Assembly: GCA_045536965.1 (NCBI GenBank)
Contig: JAZSON010000025.1
Span: 29,134 to 93,133, forward strand
Direction: 5' to 3'
Length of the DNA: 64,000 nt
From: UBA5448 sp045536965
GTDB taxonomy: Bacteria; Bacillota; Clostridia; Oscillospirales; SIG627
Position numbers and translations under genes: made by a program. The first letter of the stretch is position 1. Each line of letters starts with the position of its first letter. This document shows positions 32,930 through 42,448 of this stretch, piece by piece. A model generated the notes under the pieces. That model did no database searches and was not told the DNA's origin. It saw only the letters and a list, made by a program, of their open reading frames with translations.

Positions 32930-33814
32930 GTGCCGGAGCAAAAACAAAAACCGAATGATTTTAGAGCATCGCAGAGAAACGGCGCTCATTCGTCGAGCAA
33001 AAAGCCCGTAATTCTCGGTCAAAAGCCGACAAAAGCAAGAAGAGCGCCGACTCTCCGTCCGGCGAGCCCCGTTTCTTTACCCCAAGAAAAGCCAAAACCG
33101 CAAAGAAAATATACCGAAGCGGAGATTGCCGCGCTGAAAAAACGCTACAAAGAGGAACAGAAGGCAGAGAGAGAACGCATTCGAAGAAAGAAGCGCGTCG
33201 AAAACTATCGGCGAAGAATGCAATGGAAAAAAGACAAAAAAGGCTATTATCAGCGGCTTTTGTTTGGTTCTGTCATAGGCGGTTTCTTTTATCTTGTTTT
33301 GCTTGCTTTGGGCATTGCCGGTTTTAACCTATACCTGAGTGCAGGCAAAGGAGCGGTGGATGCCTCCTTGCGTATCGGCGTGGAGTACCCTGTGGGGGGA
33401 AGCGAAGAACTGACCGTGATCTACGATTTGCCGATCGAGCGGGATGATGTCACTTATTTGCCTGTGGATATTCTTGAGAAATTGTCGGGGATTACGATTA
33501 CCGGTGATTATGATGTTTACAGCGTGATTTTGAAAAACGGCGAAATTGCCCGTTTTGCGCTCAATCATGACTCTTGCGAGTTAAACGGCAATAAAACGCT
33601 GCTTTCGGGAAAATGTTTTTTATCTGACGGCAACCTATATCTACCGTCGGATTTTTACGAAACGAATCTAAACGGTTTTGAGACATTTTACAGTCAGGAC
33701 GGGAAAACACTGACATTTTTGAAGGGCGATGCTGACTTTTCCTTTTCCTTTAAGGCTTGTTTCCCCGAAGAGCCGATTCCGTACGATGATTCTCTGATTC
33801 CCGTGACCGAGTAA
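32930..33814 (+). CDS. Single-span membrane protein with basic cytoplasmic tail, function unknown
   Basis: A GTG at 32930, eight bases after AAAGGAGG, gives 294 residues. The first 110 are very rich in Lys, Arg and Gln (for example RKKRVENYRRRMQWKKDKKG), which fits a cytoplasmic nucleic-acid- or membrane-contacting tail. Residues about 117-140 are the only membrane helix. The outer part of about 150 residues has short alternating strands and an ILKNGEIARFALN...ELNGNKTLL pattern that weakly recalls the stalk domain of copper amine oxidase-like surface proteins. It is followed by a terminator and by a vWA protein gene on the same strand. Confidence 0.72.
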   Translation: MPEQKQKPNDFRASQRNGAHSSSKKPVILGQKPTKARRAPTLRPASPVSLPQEKPKPQRKYTEAEIAALKKRYKEEQKAERERIRRKKRVENYRRRMQWKKDKKGYYQRLLFGSVIGGFFYLVLLALGIAGFNLYLSAGKGAVDASLRIGVEYPVGGSEELTVIYDLPIERDDVTYLPVDILEKLSGITITGDYDVYSVILKNGEIARFALNHDSCELNGNKTLLSGKCFLSDGNLYLPSDFYETNLNGFETFYSQDGKTLTFLKGDADFSFSFKACFPEEPIPYDDSLIPVTE

Positions 33815-33815
33815 A

Positions 33816-33847
33816 AGCCGTCTCGACATTCCGTGGAGACGGTTTTT
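33816..33847 (+). terminator. Terminator after the single-span membrane protein gene
   Basis: CCGTCTC and GAGACGG form the stem with an 11-base loop, followed by TTTTTG. Confidence 0.75.
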
Positions 33848-33881
33848 GTATTTTGCAGAAATATTCGCGGAGGATGAAAAA

Positions 33882-35075
33882 ATGAAGCGCGCTGACCGAA
33901 TATTGAATGGTTTGAGTCTGATTGCCGTTGCGGTAATTCTCGCGGGGGTGATCTGGACGAGTTATGCCTTTCGCTTTGTTTTGAATGTAGAGCCTGCGGG
34001 AGAGGGTGTGCAAGACAATACAGATGATGTTGTCGGCCCGCCGTCGAGCAATGGCGGACAGCAGGCAAAACCGCAAAGTTTTACGGTGAGCACCCTATGT
34101 GACAACGATGATTTTGTTGCATTTACAAATCTTTTGGATGCCGAGGTATACAAAAACGCTGCAAAGCGCACGGGATTTTTTCCCAATGAACGCTTTGCGG
34201 TTACTTTGTTACAAGAAGACGGTCATCCTGCCGCGGGGCGCCGTGTAGAGCTGGTGGATAAAAGCGGCAGGGTCTGTTTTACCGGCACGAGCGACAAAAA
34301 CGGTGTTGTTTATTTGTTTTCCTCTCCTTTTTCTCAAGAAAAGAAAAATCAGCCGAATCTTGTGCGGGTGGAAAACAAAAAAGGCAAGTGGAAATATTCG
34401 TTTCCCGTTTTTGAAAAATGTTTCTCTTATACCTTTACTTTGTCGGATAAAAAAGAGGAAAAGCAGGCGATGGATATTATGGTTTTATGTGATACCACCG
34501 CTTCCATGGAGGATGAGTTTTTTTATTTGAAAAACGAGTTTAGTGCACTCTTGCAGGGAATGGAAAAAGCCTATGTGGGTCAAGAACTTCGTTTTTCGAT
34601 ATGTTTTTTCCGCGACGAGGGAGATTCGTATGTTGTGAAAACCAATCCCTTTACCGATGATCTTCATGAAACACTTTTGCTTTTTGAAGAGGCGACAACC
34701 AGCGGAGGCGGGAATTATTCCGAATCGGTGCACACGGCTTTATCCCGTTGTTTAAACCGTCTTGATTGGAATGAAGAGGCCGATACAAAGCTTTTGTTTT
34801 TGCTCACCGATGCATCAAACCACGATGATGCGGAGGTTAGGACGGCGCTAAAAAAAAGCATACAAACCGCCGCCGAGCGCGGGGTGCGTATCATTGGCAT
34901 CGGAGGGAATGACACCGATGCGCAGGCGGAGTATATGCTTCGCGCTGCGGCTGTTTTGACGGGCGGCAGTTACGTTTCGTTACAGGGAAACCCGCGGGAT
35001 GAAAGCGGTGAAAACAAACTGTATGAATCGCTTTCTCAAATCATCGAAAAACACATAGGTTTAAAAGACGCATAA
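33882..35075 (+). CDS. Membrane-anchored von Willebrand factor A domain protein
   Basis: The ATG at 33882 follows GGAGG and gives 397 residues. A hydrophobic helix at about residues 10-32 anchors the chain. After a Gln/Ser/Pro linker comes a beta-rich segment, then a vWA domain from about residue 205 with an intact metal site: VLCDTTASM (DxTxS), an internal threonine, and LLFLLTDASNHDD. Such domains bind protein partners through Mg2+. The preceding unknown membrane protein could be one partner, judged only from position. Confidence 0.85.
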   Translation: MKRADRILNGLSLIAVAVILAGVIWTSYAFRFVLNVEPAGEGVQDNTDDVVGPPSSNGGQQAKPQSFTVSTLCDNDDFVAFTNLLDAEVYKNAAKRTGFFPNERFAVTLLQEDGHPAAGRRVELVDKSGRVCFTGTSDKNGVVYLFSSPFSQEKKNQPNLVRVENKKGKWKYSFPVFEKCFSYTFTLSDKKEEKQAMDIMVLCDTTASMEDEFFYLKNEFSALLQGMEKAYVGQELRFSICFFRDEGDSYVVKTNPFTDDLHETLLLFEEATTSGGGNYSESVHTALSRCLNRLDWNEEADTKLLFLLTDASNHDDAEVRTALKKSIQTAAERGVRIIGIGGNDTDAQAEYMLRAAAVLTGGSYVSLQGNPRDESGENKLYESLSQIIEKHIGLKDA

Positions 35076-35112
35076 AAAGAAAATTCCGCCTCATCGGCGG
35101 AATTTTCTTTTT
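35074..35112. terminator. Bidirectional terminator between convergent genes
   Basis: AAAAAGAAAATTCCGCC and GGCGGAATTTTCTTTTT form a 17-base-pair stem with a four-base loop, usable on both strands. Confidence 0.88.
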
Positions 35113-36982
35113 ATGCAAATGCGGCGGCGTACACATCTTCAAATTTTTGGGTTTTTTCCAAAAAGGAAGCTGCGGTTTCGGGAGAATCGTAGCGAATGAA
35201 AACGGTGTAGATGGTTTTGAAGTAGGTTTGATAAACCGAAAGCGGCAGATTTGCGTTTTTGATCTTTGTTTCATCCATTTTCAAAACATCGTTATACAGC
35301 ATGACTTTTCCGTTTGCATATAAGGCGTAAGGGGAGCAAAGGCCCATGAGCATTTCTTCTTCGTTTTCGGCGTAAATACAATCGAGGACGGTTTCGGAAT
35401 AGGCACCGCTTTCCAGCTCTGTGCGGGAAATCTCCAGTCCTTTTATAAAATCGTATAGTGGCGGCTTGGCGTTGCGCCGAGAAACGCTGTACTTTTCATA
35501 AACGTTGTTTTCATAGGTGGTGAAGGCTTTCATACCGACCGTTTCGATGATGGGTTGGAGTTGGTATGCGTCATCGATAAACGGTGTTTCCAGATCGGGG
35601 TGTAGTGTGCTTTGCTCGGGGAAAGTGACCCTGAGCAATATGTTTTTCCCTTGGTTTGCAATGAAAAAATCAAATCGGGTTATTTCGTAATTTTCTACTG
35701 TGTCTAAAAAGTTTTCGATGGCAACACGGAAGAATCGGTTTTCTTGGAGATGATAGCAAATGATGTGCCGACTGTCGGTTTGATACAAAAAGAGCAGGTC
35801 TTGCCAAACGATATAGTTCTGCACGTTTTCAAAAAGGGGGAAGATGTTTGTTCCATCGCAGGATACAAGCGCTGCTGTGCCATTTTCAACTTGCAAAAAA
35901 TAATAATCGGGGTGATTGGTATTCTGCGGGATTGTTTTTTCTCCGTTGGGGAGGGTGAAAATCAGAGGAACTTCACCGTCCCACACGAGCATTTGTGTGT
36001 CGTTTTTCAAAAAACGGCGCACAACCCCTTTTCCCGCCGTTGTTCGACCGCTTTGGGTGTCAATGAGAAGCCAGTCGGCCTCCTGACCGTTTGTTTTGGT
36101 AAAACGATTGAGAATATAGCGGCCGCTTGGAGAAAAGCTTATGGCCGACGAGGGGAAGGTTGTGCCGTTATAGGAAGAAATGTCGCGCTGTGATTGATCG
36201 GCCGTGTTGATCCATAGGATTTTACCGCCCTCTTCCGAAGACAGACGGATGATAAGGTGGATAAAATCATCCGAGGCGGCTTCTAAAGTGAAATCAAACT
36301 GATCCAGCGTGGGGGTGAATCGGATGCTTTTTTTCTCTATGTCGAAGATACCGACCTTTGATTCCGAGGGGATTGACTGCGAGTCGTCGGCGGTTGGATT
36401 TTGCAGAGTATAGATGCGAAAAAGACAGAAACGGTCGCTTTTTTTAAAATCGATGATGTCGATGCGTTCCTGTATTTCGGTTTTGTCTATGGAAAGGGGC
36501 GGTGTGGAAGCGATCGTTTGTTCAAGCCCGAGGATATTTGCGTTGTTCATATCCATTAAAACGGTTGTGGAAAAAGAAAAGGTGTCGGGGATATAGCTGT
36601 ACCCGCCGAAGTTTTTACTTGTAAGCAAAAGAAAGCGCCCGTTAAGAGGATCGGCATAGGTTGCCCAAGCGGGAAGCGGGATGTTGAGACAGCAGTCGGG
36701 AATGAGTTGCGGTTGGCTCTCCATGCAATTCGGTGAAAACACGGGGGAGAGTGTGTCGCTCGGATACCACGCGGGATGGGTGGTTTCCTCGGTCGGAGCG
36801 ATGGGGTACGGGGATATCGGTTGGTTGCTTGCGGGGAGGTCGTCTTTGTTTTTTTCGCTGTCTTCTTGCAAGAGAAGGGTGATCAGGAGGATGAAAACGG
36901 CGGCGAAGCAAATGATGTACAAAGCGGATAAGAAACAGAAAAAGGGGGAGCGACCTTTTTTTTCTTTTTTTGTCGGCAACAT
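35111..36982 (-). CDS. Single-span exported protein, possible beta-propeller, function unknown
   Basis: The ATG at 36982 follows AAAGGA by six bases and gives 623 residues. A Lys-rich start is followed by one membrane helix (about residues 18-40) and a Pro/Thr/Ser linker. The exterior part repeats short strand blocks such as FSPSGRYILNRF and DWLLIDTQSGR, which recall TolB/WD-like propeller blades, but I cannot count blades reliably. It lies between a vWA protein gene and yunB. I do not recognise a family. Confidence 0.72.
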   Translation of the reverse strand: MLPTKKEKKGRSPFFCFLSALYIICFAAVFILLITLLLQEDSEKNKDDLPASNQPISPYPIAPTEETTHPAWYPSDTLSPVFSPNCMESQPQLIPDCCLNIPLPAWATYADPLNGRFLLLTSKNFGGYSYIPDTFSFSTTVLMDMNNANILGLEQTIASTPPLSIDKTEIQERIDIIDFKKSDRFCLFRIYTLQNPTADDSQSIPSESKVGIFDIEKKSIRFTPTLDQFDFTLEAASDDFIHLIIRLSSEEGGKILWINTADQSQRDISSYNGTTFPSSAISFSPSGRYILNRFTKTNGQEADWLLIDTQSGRTTAGKGVVRRFLKNDTQMLVWDGEVPLIFTLPNGEKTIPQNTNHPDYYFLQVENGTAALVSCDGTNIFPLFENVQNYIVWQDLLFLYQTDSRHIICYHLQENRFFRVAIENFLDTVENYEITRFDFFIANQGKNILLRVTFPEQSTLHPDLETPFIDDAYQLQPIIETVGMKAFTTYENNVYEKYSVSRRNAKPPLYDFIKGLEISRTELESGAYSETVLDCIYAENEEEMLMGLCSPYALYANGKVMLYNDVLKMDETKIKNANLPLSVYQTYFKTIYTVFIRYDSPETAASFLEKTQKFEDVYAAAFA

Positions 36983-37096
36983 AAACATTCCTTTCTTGTG
37001 GATGTACAGATGCATTTTTTCTCATGGTATCATACTTTTTTTCAAATGCAAGTCATTCGACAAAGGAACAGATAAAGACAGTTTATACGATTTTAC

Positions 37097-37125
37097 TTGA
37101 CAACTTCCTTAATTTATATTAAAAT
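37097..37125 (+). promoter_or_regulatory. Promoter-like site reading into yunB antisense, toward secA
   Basis: TTGACA at 37097 and TAAAAT at 37120 are 17 bases apart on the plus strand. No plus-strand gene follows until secA at 37850, so the transcript would be antisense to all of yunB. Confidence 0.4.
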
Positions 37126-37132
37126 AAATTGA

Positions 37133-37789
37133 TTATGGGGTTACTTTTGTTGATGATAGGTCACCATATACATTCGGTACATTCCCGACGATGACGGTTT
37201 CGGCGATGCAAACGCAGCTTTCCACCACCGTTTCGACGGTTGTGTTTGGTAAAACGGCTTTCAGTGTTACCGATACGCGCAGCATGATTTGGTGGCGGGT
37301 TTGGTTGATTCCTGCCGATGAAAAGGAGTTTTCGGCTGTGCCGACCACACTGCCGATCGGTACAAGTCTTATCGTGATGTCGGGGCCTGTTCCCGAAAGC
37401 AGATTGCTGCCGATCAGGGTGCCCAGCGGGATGTCGAACGATCCGATTTTTTCATCCTGTAATTTTTCCAGTATGCGCAGAGAAGCGCGGCTTTTAAGTG
37501 TGTTGACCGCGATCACGTCGGTCTTTAACGCTTGTACCTTCCCGTTTACATCTTTGATCAAGCGGACATAATCTTCATACTGATGATTGGTCTCGGCCAT
37601 GGTTTCATAGATTGCGCTTTCGATGATGCGGCTGGCGGTGTTTTGGCTGTAAATGACAGCCACTTCTTCCATGACAGGCCCGATGGAGGCTTGCAGTATC
37701 CAAAGACCAACGATGAGGATTGTGAAGGCAATGGCGCCGAAAACAATTATTTTTCGGGTATTTTTCAATTTTCTACGTTTCACGATCAT
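37133..37789 (-). CDS. yunB: Sporulation protein YunB
   Basis: The 218-residue protein has a basic start, one membrane helix (about residues 14-32) and an exterior domain. The strands VRLIKDVNGKVQALKTDVIAVN and GTLIGSNLLSGTGP (both quoted in part as motifs) match the YunB family, which is made in the mother cell during Bacillus sporulation. Its presence marks the host as coming from a spore-forming lineage. An in-frame GTG at 37783 has better spacing from GGAGGG than the ATG at 37789. Confidence 0.85.
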   Translation of the reverse strand: MIVKRRKLKNTRKIIVFGAIAFTILIVGLWILQASIGPVMEEVAVIYSQNTASRIIESAIYETMAETNHQYEDYVRLIKDVNGKVQALKTDVIAVNTLKSRASLRILEKLQDEKIGSFDIPLGTLIGSNLLSGTGPDITIRLVPIGSVVGTAENSFSSAGINQTRHQIMLRVSVTLKAVLPNTTVETVVESCVCIAETVIVGNVPNVYGDLSSTKVTP

Positions 37790-37849
37790 CCCTCCGTGTC
37801 ACAATGTATGCGGAGAAATCTTAAAAATGTTTACATTGAGGTGCGAAAT

Positions 37850-40582
37850 ATGGGTTTGTTTTCAAAAATATTCGGTACGCACAGCGACCATGAGTTAAAA
37901 CGTATCCAACCGCTTGTCGATCGAATCGAAGCGCTTTCGGATACCTTTGCGGCCATGTCCGAAGAGGAATTGAAAGGACAAACGGCTATTTTCCGTGAGA
38001 GACTGAAAAACGGGGAGACCGTGGACGATTTGTTGCCCGAGGCTTTTGCGGCAGTCAGAGAAGCTTCCTGGCGTGTGCTTGGGAAAAAGCATTATCGCGT
38101 ACAGTTGATCGGTGGTATTGTTCTTCATCAGGGGCGTATTGCCGAAATGAAAACGGGTGAAGGTAAAACGCTCGTGGCGACCTTGCCTGCCTATCTGAAT
38201 GCTTTGTCGGGGAACGGTGTCCATATCGTTACCGTCAACGATTATCTTGCCAAGCGTGACAGTGAGTGGATGGGAAAGATCTACAACTATATGGGGCTTT
38301 CCGTCGGTTTGATCATTCATGAAAAAACGCCTGCCGAACGACGTGAATCTTACGCGGCTGATATTACCTACGGTACCAACAATGAATTTGGTTTTGACTA
38401 TCTGCGAGACAACATGGTCAATTACAAGAAGAATTTGGTGCAAAGGGAGCATGCTTTTGCCATCGTCGATGAAATTGACTCCATTTTGATCGATGAAGCG
38501 CGTACCCCTCTGATTATTTCGGGCCGCGGTGATCTTCCCACCCCGCTTTACGGTCAGTGCAATGCTTTTGCCCGCACCTTGAAGATGAAAAAAATCAAAG
38601 AAACCGATAATCGTTCCTATGAGGATGCAAACGATTGTGATTATTTGGTGGACGAAAAGGCGCGCTCGGTCTCTCTCACTCCGTCGGGTGTTGCCAAAGC
38701 CGAGAGATATTTTGCAATCGAAAACCTGACTGCGCCCGAAAACAATACCCTGCTTCACCATATCAACCAAGCCATCCGCGCGCTGGGTATCATGAAGCGT
38801 GATGAAGATTATGCCGTGGTGGATGGAAAGGTTATTATCGTCGATACCAACACAGGACGTTTGATGTACGGCCGCCGTTACAACGACGGACTCCATCAAG
38901 CCATCGAAGCCAAGGAAGGCGTGGAAATCGAGAAAGAAAACAAAACGCTGGCTACCATCACCATTCAAAACTATTTTCGTCTGTACCGCAAATTGTCGGG
39001 TATGACGGGTACCGCTTTGACTGAGGAAGAAGAATTTCGGGAGATTTATAATCTGGACGTGGTGGAGATTCCCACCAATAAGCCTATGATCCGTACCGAT
39101 TATCCCGATATTGTTTACAAAACCCGCGAAATTAAATATAACGCCATTATCGACAAAATCGTGGAATGTCATGAAAAAGGACAACCGGTTCTCGTTGGTA
39201 CTGTTTCAATCGAAAAATCCGAACACCTGTCGGAAATGTTAACAAAACGAGGTGTTGCGCACAACGTTTTGAACGCCAAGGTACACGCCCGCGAAGCTGA
39301 GATTGTTGCGCAGGCGGGTAAATTCGGCGCTGTAACCATCTCGACCAACATGGCGGGGCGCGGTACCGATATCATGCTGGGAGGAAACCCTGAGTTTATG
39401 GCCAAAGCCCAGCTTGCTCGCGAAGGATATGATGAGGATCTGATTCGTCTTTGCGACAGCTATTTCGATACTGATGACGAGGCCATACTCGATATTCGCA
39501 AAAGATTTGCGGAACTGGATCGCAAATACCGCGAAGAAATTGCCGATGAGGTGCAGAAGGTTAAGGATGCGGGCGGTTTGTTTATCATCGGTTCAGAACG
39601 CCATGAGTCCCGCCGTATTGACAACCAGTTGAGAGGTCGTTCGGGTCGTCAAGGCGACCCCGGCGCCTCCATGTTCTTCCTTTCCTTTGAGGATGATCTT
39701 TTGCGTCTGTTTGCGGGCAATCGTCTTTTGCGGATTGCCAACACAATGCCCCAATCTGATGAAATTGTTATCAACATGAAACTGATTTCAAAGGTAATAG
39801 AAAGCGCGCAAAAGAACATTGAAAGCCGCAACTTCTCTCGCAGAAAGAACGTTTTGATGTATGACGACGTCATGAATCAACAGCGTACCATCATTTACCG
39901 TCAGCGCCGCGATGTGCTTGACGGTAAGGATATTCAGGATAATATCCGCACCATGCTTGAATCGTGGGTGGAATCCACTGTTTCGGAGGCCTGCGCCGCC
40001 GATTCTCCCGAGGATTGGAATTTCGATATTATCCGCGAACAGTTTAACGGTCTTTTTACCACCGATGCGGATTTTTGCTATACTGCAACGGATTTTGATA
40101 CACTGACTCCCGAGGATGTCGGTGATTTGATTTTGAAACGGGCGCGCGCGCGGTATGCGGCGCAGGAGGCTCTGTTTGGTTCGGATGTTTTCCGCGAAGT
40201 GGAACGGAGCGCCCTTTTGTTTAACGTTGACAGCAAGTGGATGGATCACATTGACGAGATGAGTGATCTCATGAGTTCGATCGGCTTACAGGCTGTTGCC
40301 CAGCGCAGTCCCATTGTTGAATATAAGATCGTTTCTGCCGATATGTTTGACGAGATGGTTGCGGCCATCAAAATCGATACGGTGCGCCATGTCATGACGG
40401 CACAGCCCAAAGAAGAGCCGATTGAACGCAAACGGGTTGTGAAGATTACGGGAGAGAGTCAGGGAGATCTGACCGAGAAGAAACCCCCGAAGAAGACGCC
40501 GACTGTGGCGGGGAAAAAGGTAGGACCCAATGATCCTTGTCCCTGCGGCAGCGGGAAAAAATATAAAAAGTGTTGTGGTTGA
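37850..40582 (+). CDS. secA: Preprotein translocase ATPase SecA
   Basis: The 910-residue motor drives secretion through SecYEG. The start at 37850 follows GAGG; the longer frame upstream is antisense to yunB. Visible parts are MKTGEGKTLVA (Walker A, about residue 100), the DEAD-motor motif VDEIDSILIDEARTPLIISG, FITEGSERHESRRIDNQLRGR-type helicase motif VI (here IIGSERHESRRIDNQLRGRS), and the C-terminal zinc site PCPCGSGKKYKKCCG. It is the first gene of a run of seven closely spaced genes on this strand. Confidence 0.97.
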   Translation: MGLFSKIFGTHSDHELKRIQPLVDRIEALSDTFAAMSEEELKGQTAIFRERLKNGETVDDLLPEAFAAVREASWRVLGKKHYRVQLIGGIVLHQGRIAEMKTGEGKTLVATLPAYLNALSGNGVHIVTVNDYLAKRDSEWMGKIYNYMGLSVGLIIHEKTPAERRESYAADITYGTNNEFGFDYLRDNMVNYKKNLVQREHAFAIVDEIDSILIDEARTPLIISGRGDLPTPLYGQCNAFARTLKMKKIKETDNRSYEDANDCDYLVDEKARSVSLTPSGVAKAERYFAIENLTAPENNTLLHHINQAIRALGIMKRDEDYAVVDGKVIIVDTNTGRLMYGRRYNDGLHQAIEAKEGVEIEKENKTLATITIQNYFRLYRKLSGMTGTALTEEEEFREIYNLDVVEIPTNKPMIRTDYPDIVYKTREIKYNAIIDKIVECHEKGQPVLVGTVSIEKSEHLSEMLTKRGVAHNVLNAKVHAREAEIVAQAGKFGAVTISTNMAGRGTDIMLGGNPEFMAKAQLAREGYDEDLIRLCDSYFDTDDEAILDIRKRFAELDRKYREEIADEVQKVKDAGGLFIIGSERHESRRIDNQLRGRSGRQGDPGASMFFLSFEDDLLRLFAGNRLLRIANTMPQSDEIVINMKLISKVIESAQKNIESRNFSRRKNVLMYDDVMNQQRTIIYRQRRDVLDGKDIQDNIRTMLESWVESTVSEACAADSPEDWNFDIIREQFNGLFTTDADFCYTATDFDTLTPEDVGDLILKRARARYAAQEALFGSDVFREVERSALLFNVDSKWMDHIDEMSDLMSSIGLQAVAQRSPIVEYKIVSADMFDEMVAAIKIDTVRHVMTAQPKEEPIERKRVVKITGESQGDLTEKKPPKKTPTVAGKKVGPNDPCPCGSGKKYKKCCG

Positions 40583-40590
40583 GGTAAAAT

Positions 40591-41151
40591 ATGGCACTGG
40601 GAACACTCCTGCTCGGATATTTTATGATGCTCAATTCAACCATCGGTACCGAAACGCTTTCTGTGGATGTTTCTATTGATGCTGTCGGTATTTTGTTGAT
40701 GATTTCGGGCGCCATTCAATTAAGAGGATATTCCAAAAAATTCGCACAGTTTTTCCGCTGTGCGGGTGTGATGCTTCCCATATCGATCTTTTTTGTGGTA
40801 TACGGACTTAAACTGTGGGAAGGGTTTAATGCGTCTTTTTTTGCAATTCTGTATCAAGCGCTTGATCTTGGTTTTATCATTTTGCTTGGCGGTTTGCAAT
40901 GGGCTTTGTTTGGCGCGGTGGCAGAGATCGCTTGTCAATGTGAGCTGTTTGTACTGGAAGCGAGATTGAAAATCTGCCGAAAGATCGGTGTGGTGTATGC
41001 CGTTTTAGCCGTTGTATATTGGGCGCTTTGCGCGGCATTTCCCGTTTTGAGCGATTACAGCTATTACATTCGCTACCTCTTGTATGATCTGATCATCTTT
41101 TTCCAATCGTTTTATTTGTTTTGCGCATGGCGAGAGATTGCCTTTGTCTAA
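40591..41151 (+). CDS. Polytopic membrane protein, function unknown (related to next gene)
   Basis: The 186-residue protein has about five hydrophobic helices. Its N-terminal pattern (GYFMMLN, then VDVSIDAVGILLMISGAIQL) matches that of the following gene product, so the two are probably paralogous at this end. GAGGT precedes the ATG, nine bases after the secA stop. I do not recognise a family. Confidence 0.72.
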   Translation: MALGTLLLGYFMMLNSTIGTETLSVDVSIDAVGILLMISGAIQLRGYSKKFAQFFRCAGVMLPISIFFVVYGLKLWEGFNASFFAILYQALDLGFIILLGGLQWALFGAVAEIACQCELFVLEARLKICRKIGVVYAVLAVVYWALCAAFPVLSDYSYYIRYLLYDLIIFFQSFYLFCAWREIAFV

Positions 41152-41168
41152 ATTAAAAAGGAGGAAGT

Positions 41169-42410
41169 ATGGGCCTTTTAAAAATATTTTTAGGGTTTGT
41201 TTTTCTTGCGAATCCATGCATCAGCCTGCTCGATTTTCTTCCTGATTTTATCGGCTTTTTGCTGATACGCGAAGGGCTTTTTAAATTTGACTATATCGAT
41301 TCCCATCTTTCCGAAGCGCGGGATGTATTCCACAAACTGTATTTGTACGGTTGGGCCAAATTTCTCTTTATGTTTGTCATTCCCGGTGCAGACGACAATA
41401 CGAGACTTCTCATTTCGTTTGCCTGCTGTGTGGTTGAGATTTTGCTGTTTTGGTCTGCCATTCCCCATTTGTTTGATGGTTTTGCTTCCCTTGCGACAAG
41501 GTACAATGCAAAGAACTTTTTTACCCATTATTCTTCGGCTCGATTTCTCACCTACACTTTTGTCGTTGTCAAAAACATTCTGATTCTTTTGCCCGATGTG
41601 TTTACCATTTTTATTTTGGATGCCGAAATGCAGGGGGTAAGCAATCTGCAGTATCAGCTTATGCAGGCCAGAATGTTGTCTATGCCCATCACCATGGTTG
41701 CCACGGCTCTTTTCGGCGGATATACCTTGTATCATTTGTATTTATTCCTTCGTGATGTCAATAAGGACAAGGTGTTTATTGCCGCCTTAAAGGAAAAATA
41801 CAAAGAAGTATTTTTGGATAACGAAAACTTGCAGGCCCGCCGTTCCATGCGGTTGTTTACCCGTTATTTCGGATATGCGTTTATTTGTTTGATCAATTTC
41901 TACATTGACGGGTACAGCGCCATCCCCGACTTTTTGTCCCTTCCCTTTTTGTTGCTGGCCTTTCGTTATTTGCACCGCTTGGTTCCCCTGCAAAAATCTG
42001 AGGTATGGCTTTTGTCGGGCGCAACCCTTCTTTCTGTTGCATCTTGGGGATATCGCTTTTATATGGTGAATGCCCTAACTTATTTTCAATGGAATTTTTC
42101 TTCACAACCCTTTGCCTTCCCCTTTGCGATCGTATCGCTTGCGTTGCCTGCTTTGGCTTACTTTTTCGTGCTCAAGCGTTTGCGTGCCCTTTGTAAAATG
42201 TACACTGTCTATACGTTCGAGCCCGAAAGTATGTCCATTTGGATCGGATTTTCCGTCTTTTGCATCGCTTCGATCGTTCAGTACGCTTTGCCGCAATATC
42301 TTTTGCCTTGGGGATGGATCGGTTTGATTTATTGCGGAATCTTTGTTTTCCGTGCCAATGCCGTAATGCAAACCGTTTACCGTGAAGCCAGATTGAAGCT
42401 GCTTCTCTGA
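41169..42410 (+). CDS. Polytopic membrane protein, function unknown
   Basis: The 413-residue protein has about ten hydrophobic helices and no visible enzyme motif. The start GLLKIFLGFVFLANPCISLL and the following DFIGFLLIREGLFKFD repeat the pattern of the preceding smaller protein, as if the larger one were a duplicated version. AGGAGG lies ahead of the ATG. It sits between secA and asnB, with gaps of 17 and 38 bases. Confidence 0.75.
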   Translation: MGLLKIFLGFVFLANPCISLLDFLPDFIGFLLIREGLFKFDYIDSHLSEARDVFHKLYLYGWAKFLFMFVIPGADDNTRLLISFACCVVEILLFWSAIPHLFDGFASLATRYNAKNFFTHYSSARFLTYTFVVVKNILILLPDVFTIFILDAEMQGVSNLQYQLMQARMLSMPITMVATALFGGYTLYHLYLFLRDVNKDKVFIAALKEKYKEVFLDNENLQARRSMRLFTRYFGYAFICLINFYIDGYSAIPDFLSLPFLLLAFRYLHRLVPLQKSEVWLLSGATLLSVASWGYRFYMVNALTYFQWNFSSQPFAFPFAIVSLALPALAYFFVLKRLRALCKMYTVYTFEPESMSIWIGFSVFCIASIVQYALPQYLLPWGWIGLIYCGIFVFRANAVMQTVYREARLKLLL

Positions 42411-42448
42411 CAGAACATGCTTTTGAAAAAATAAAGGAGTTATATAAA

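Noticed and set aside
37895..39184. 429-codon frame antisense to secA
   Set aside because: It is wholly inside secA in the opposite direction and has no start signals.
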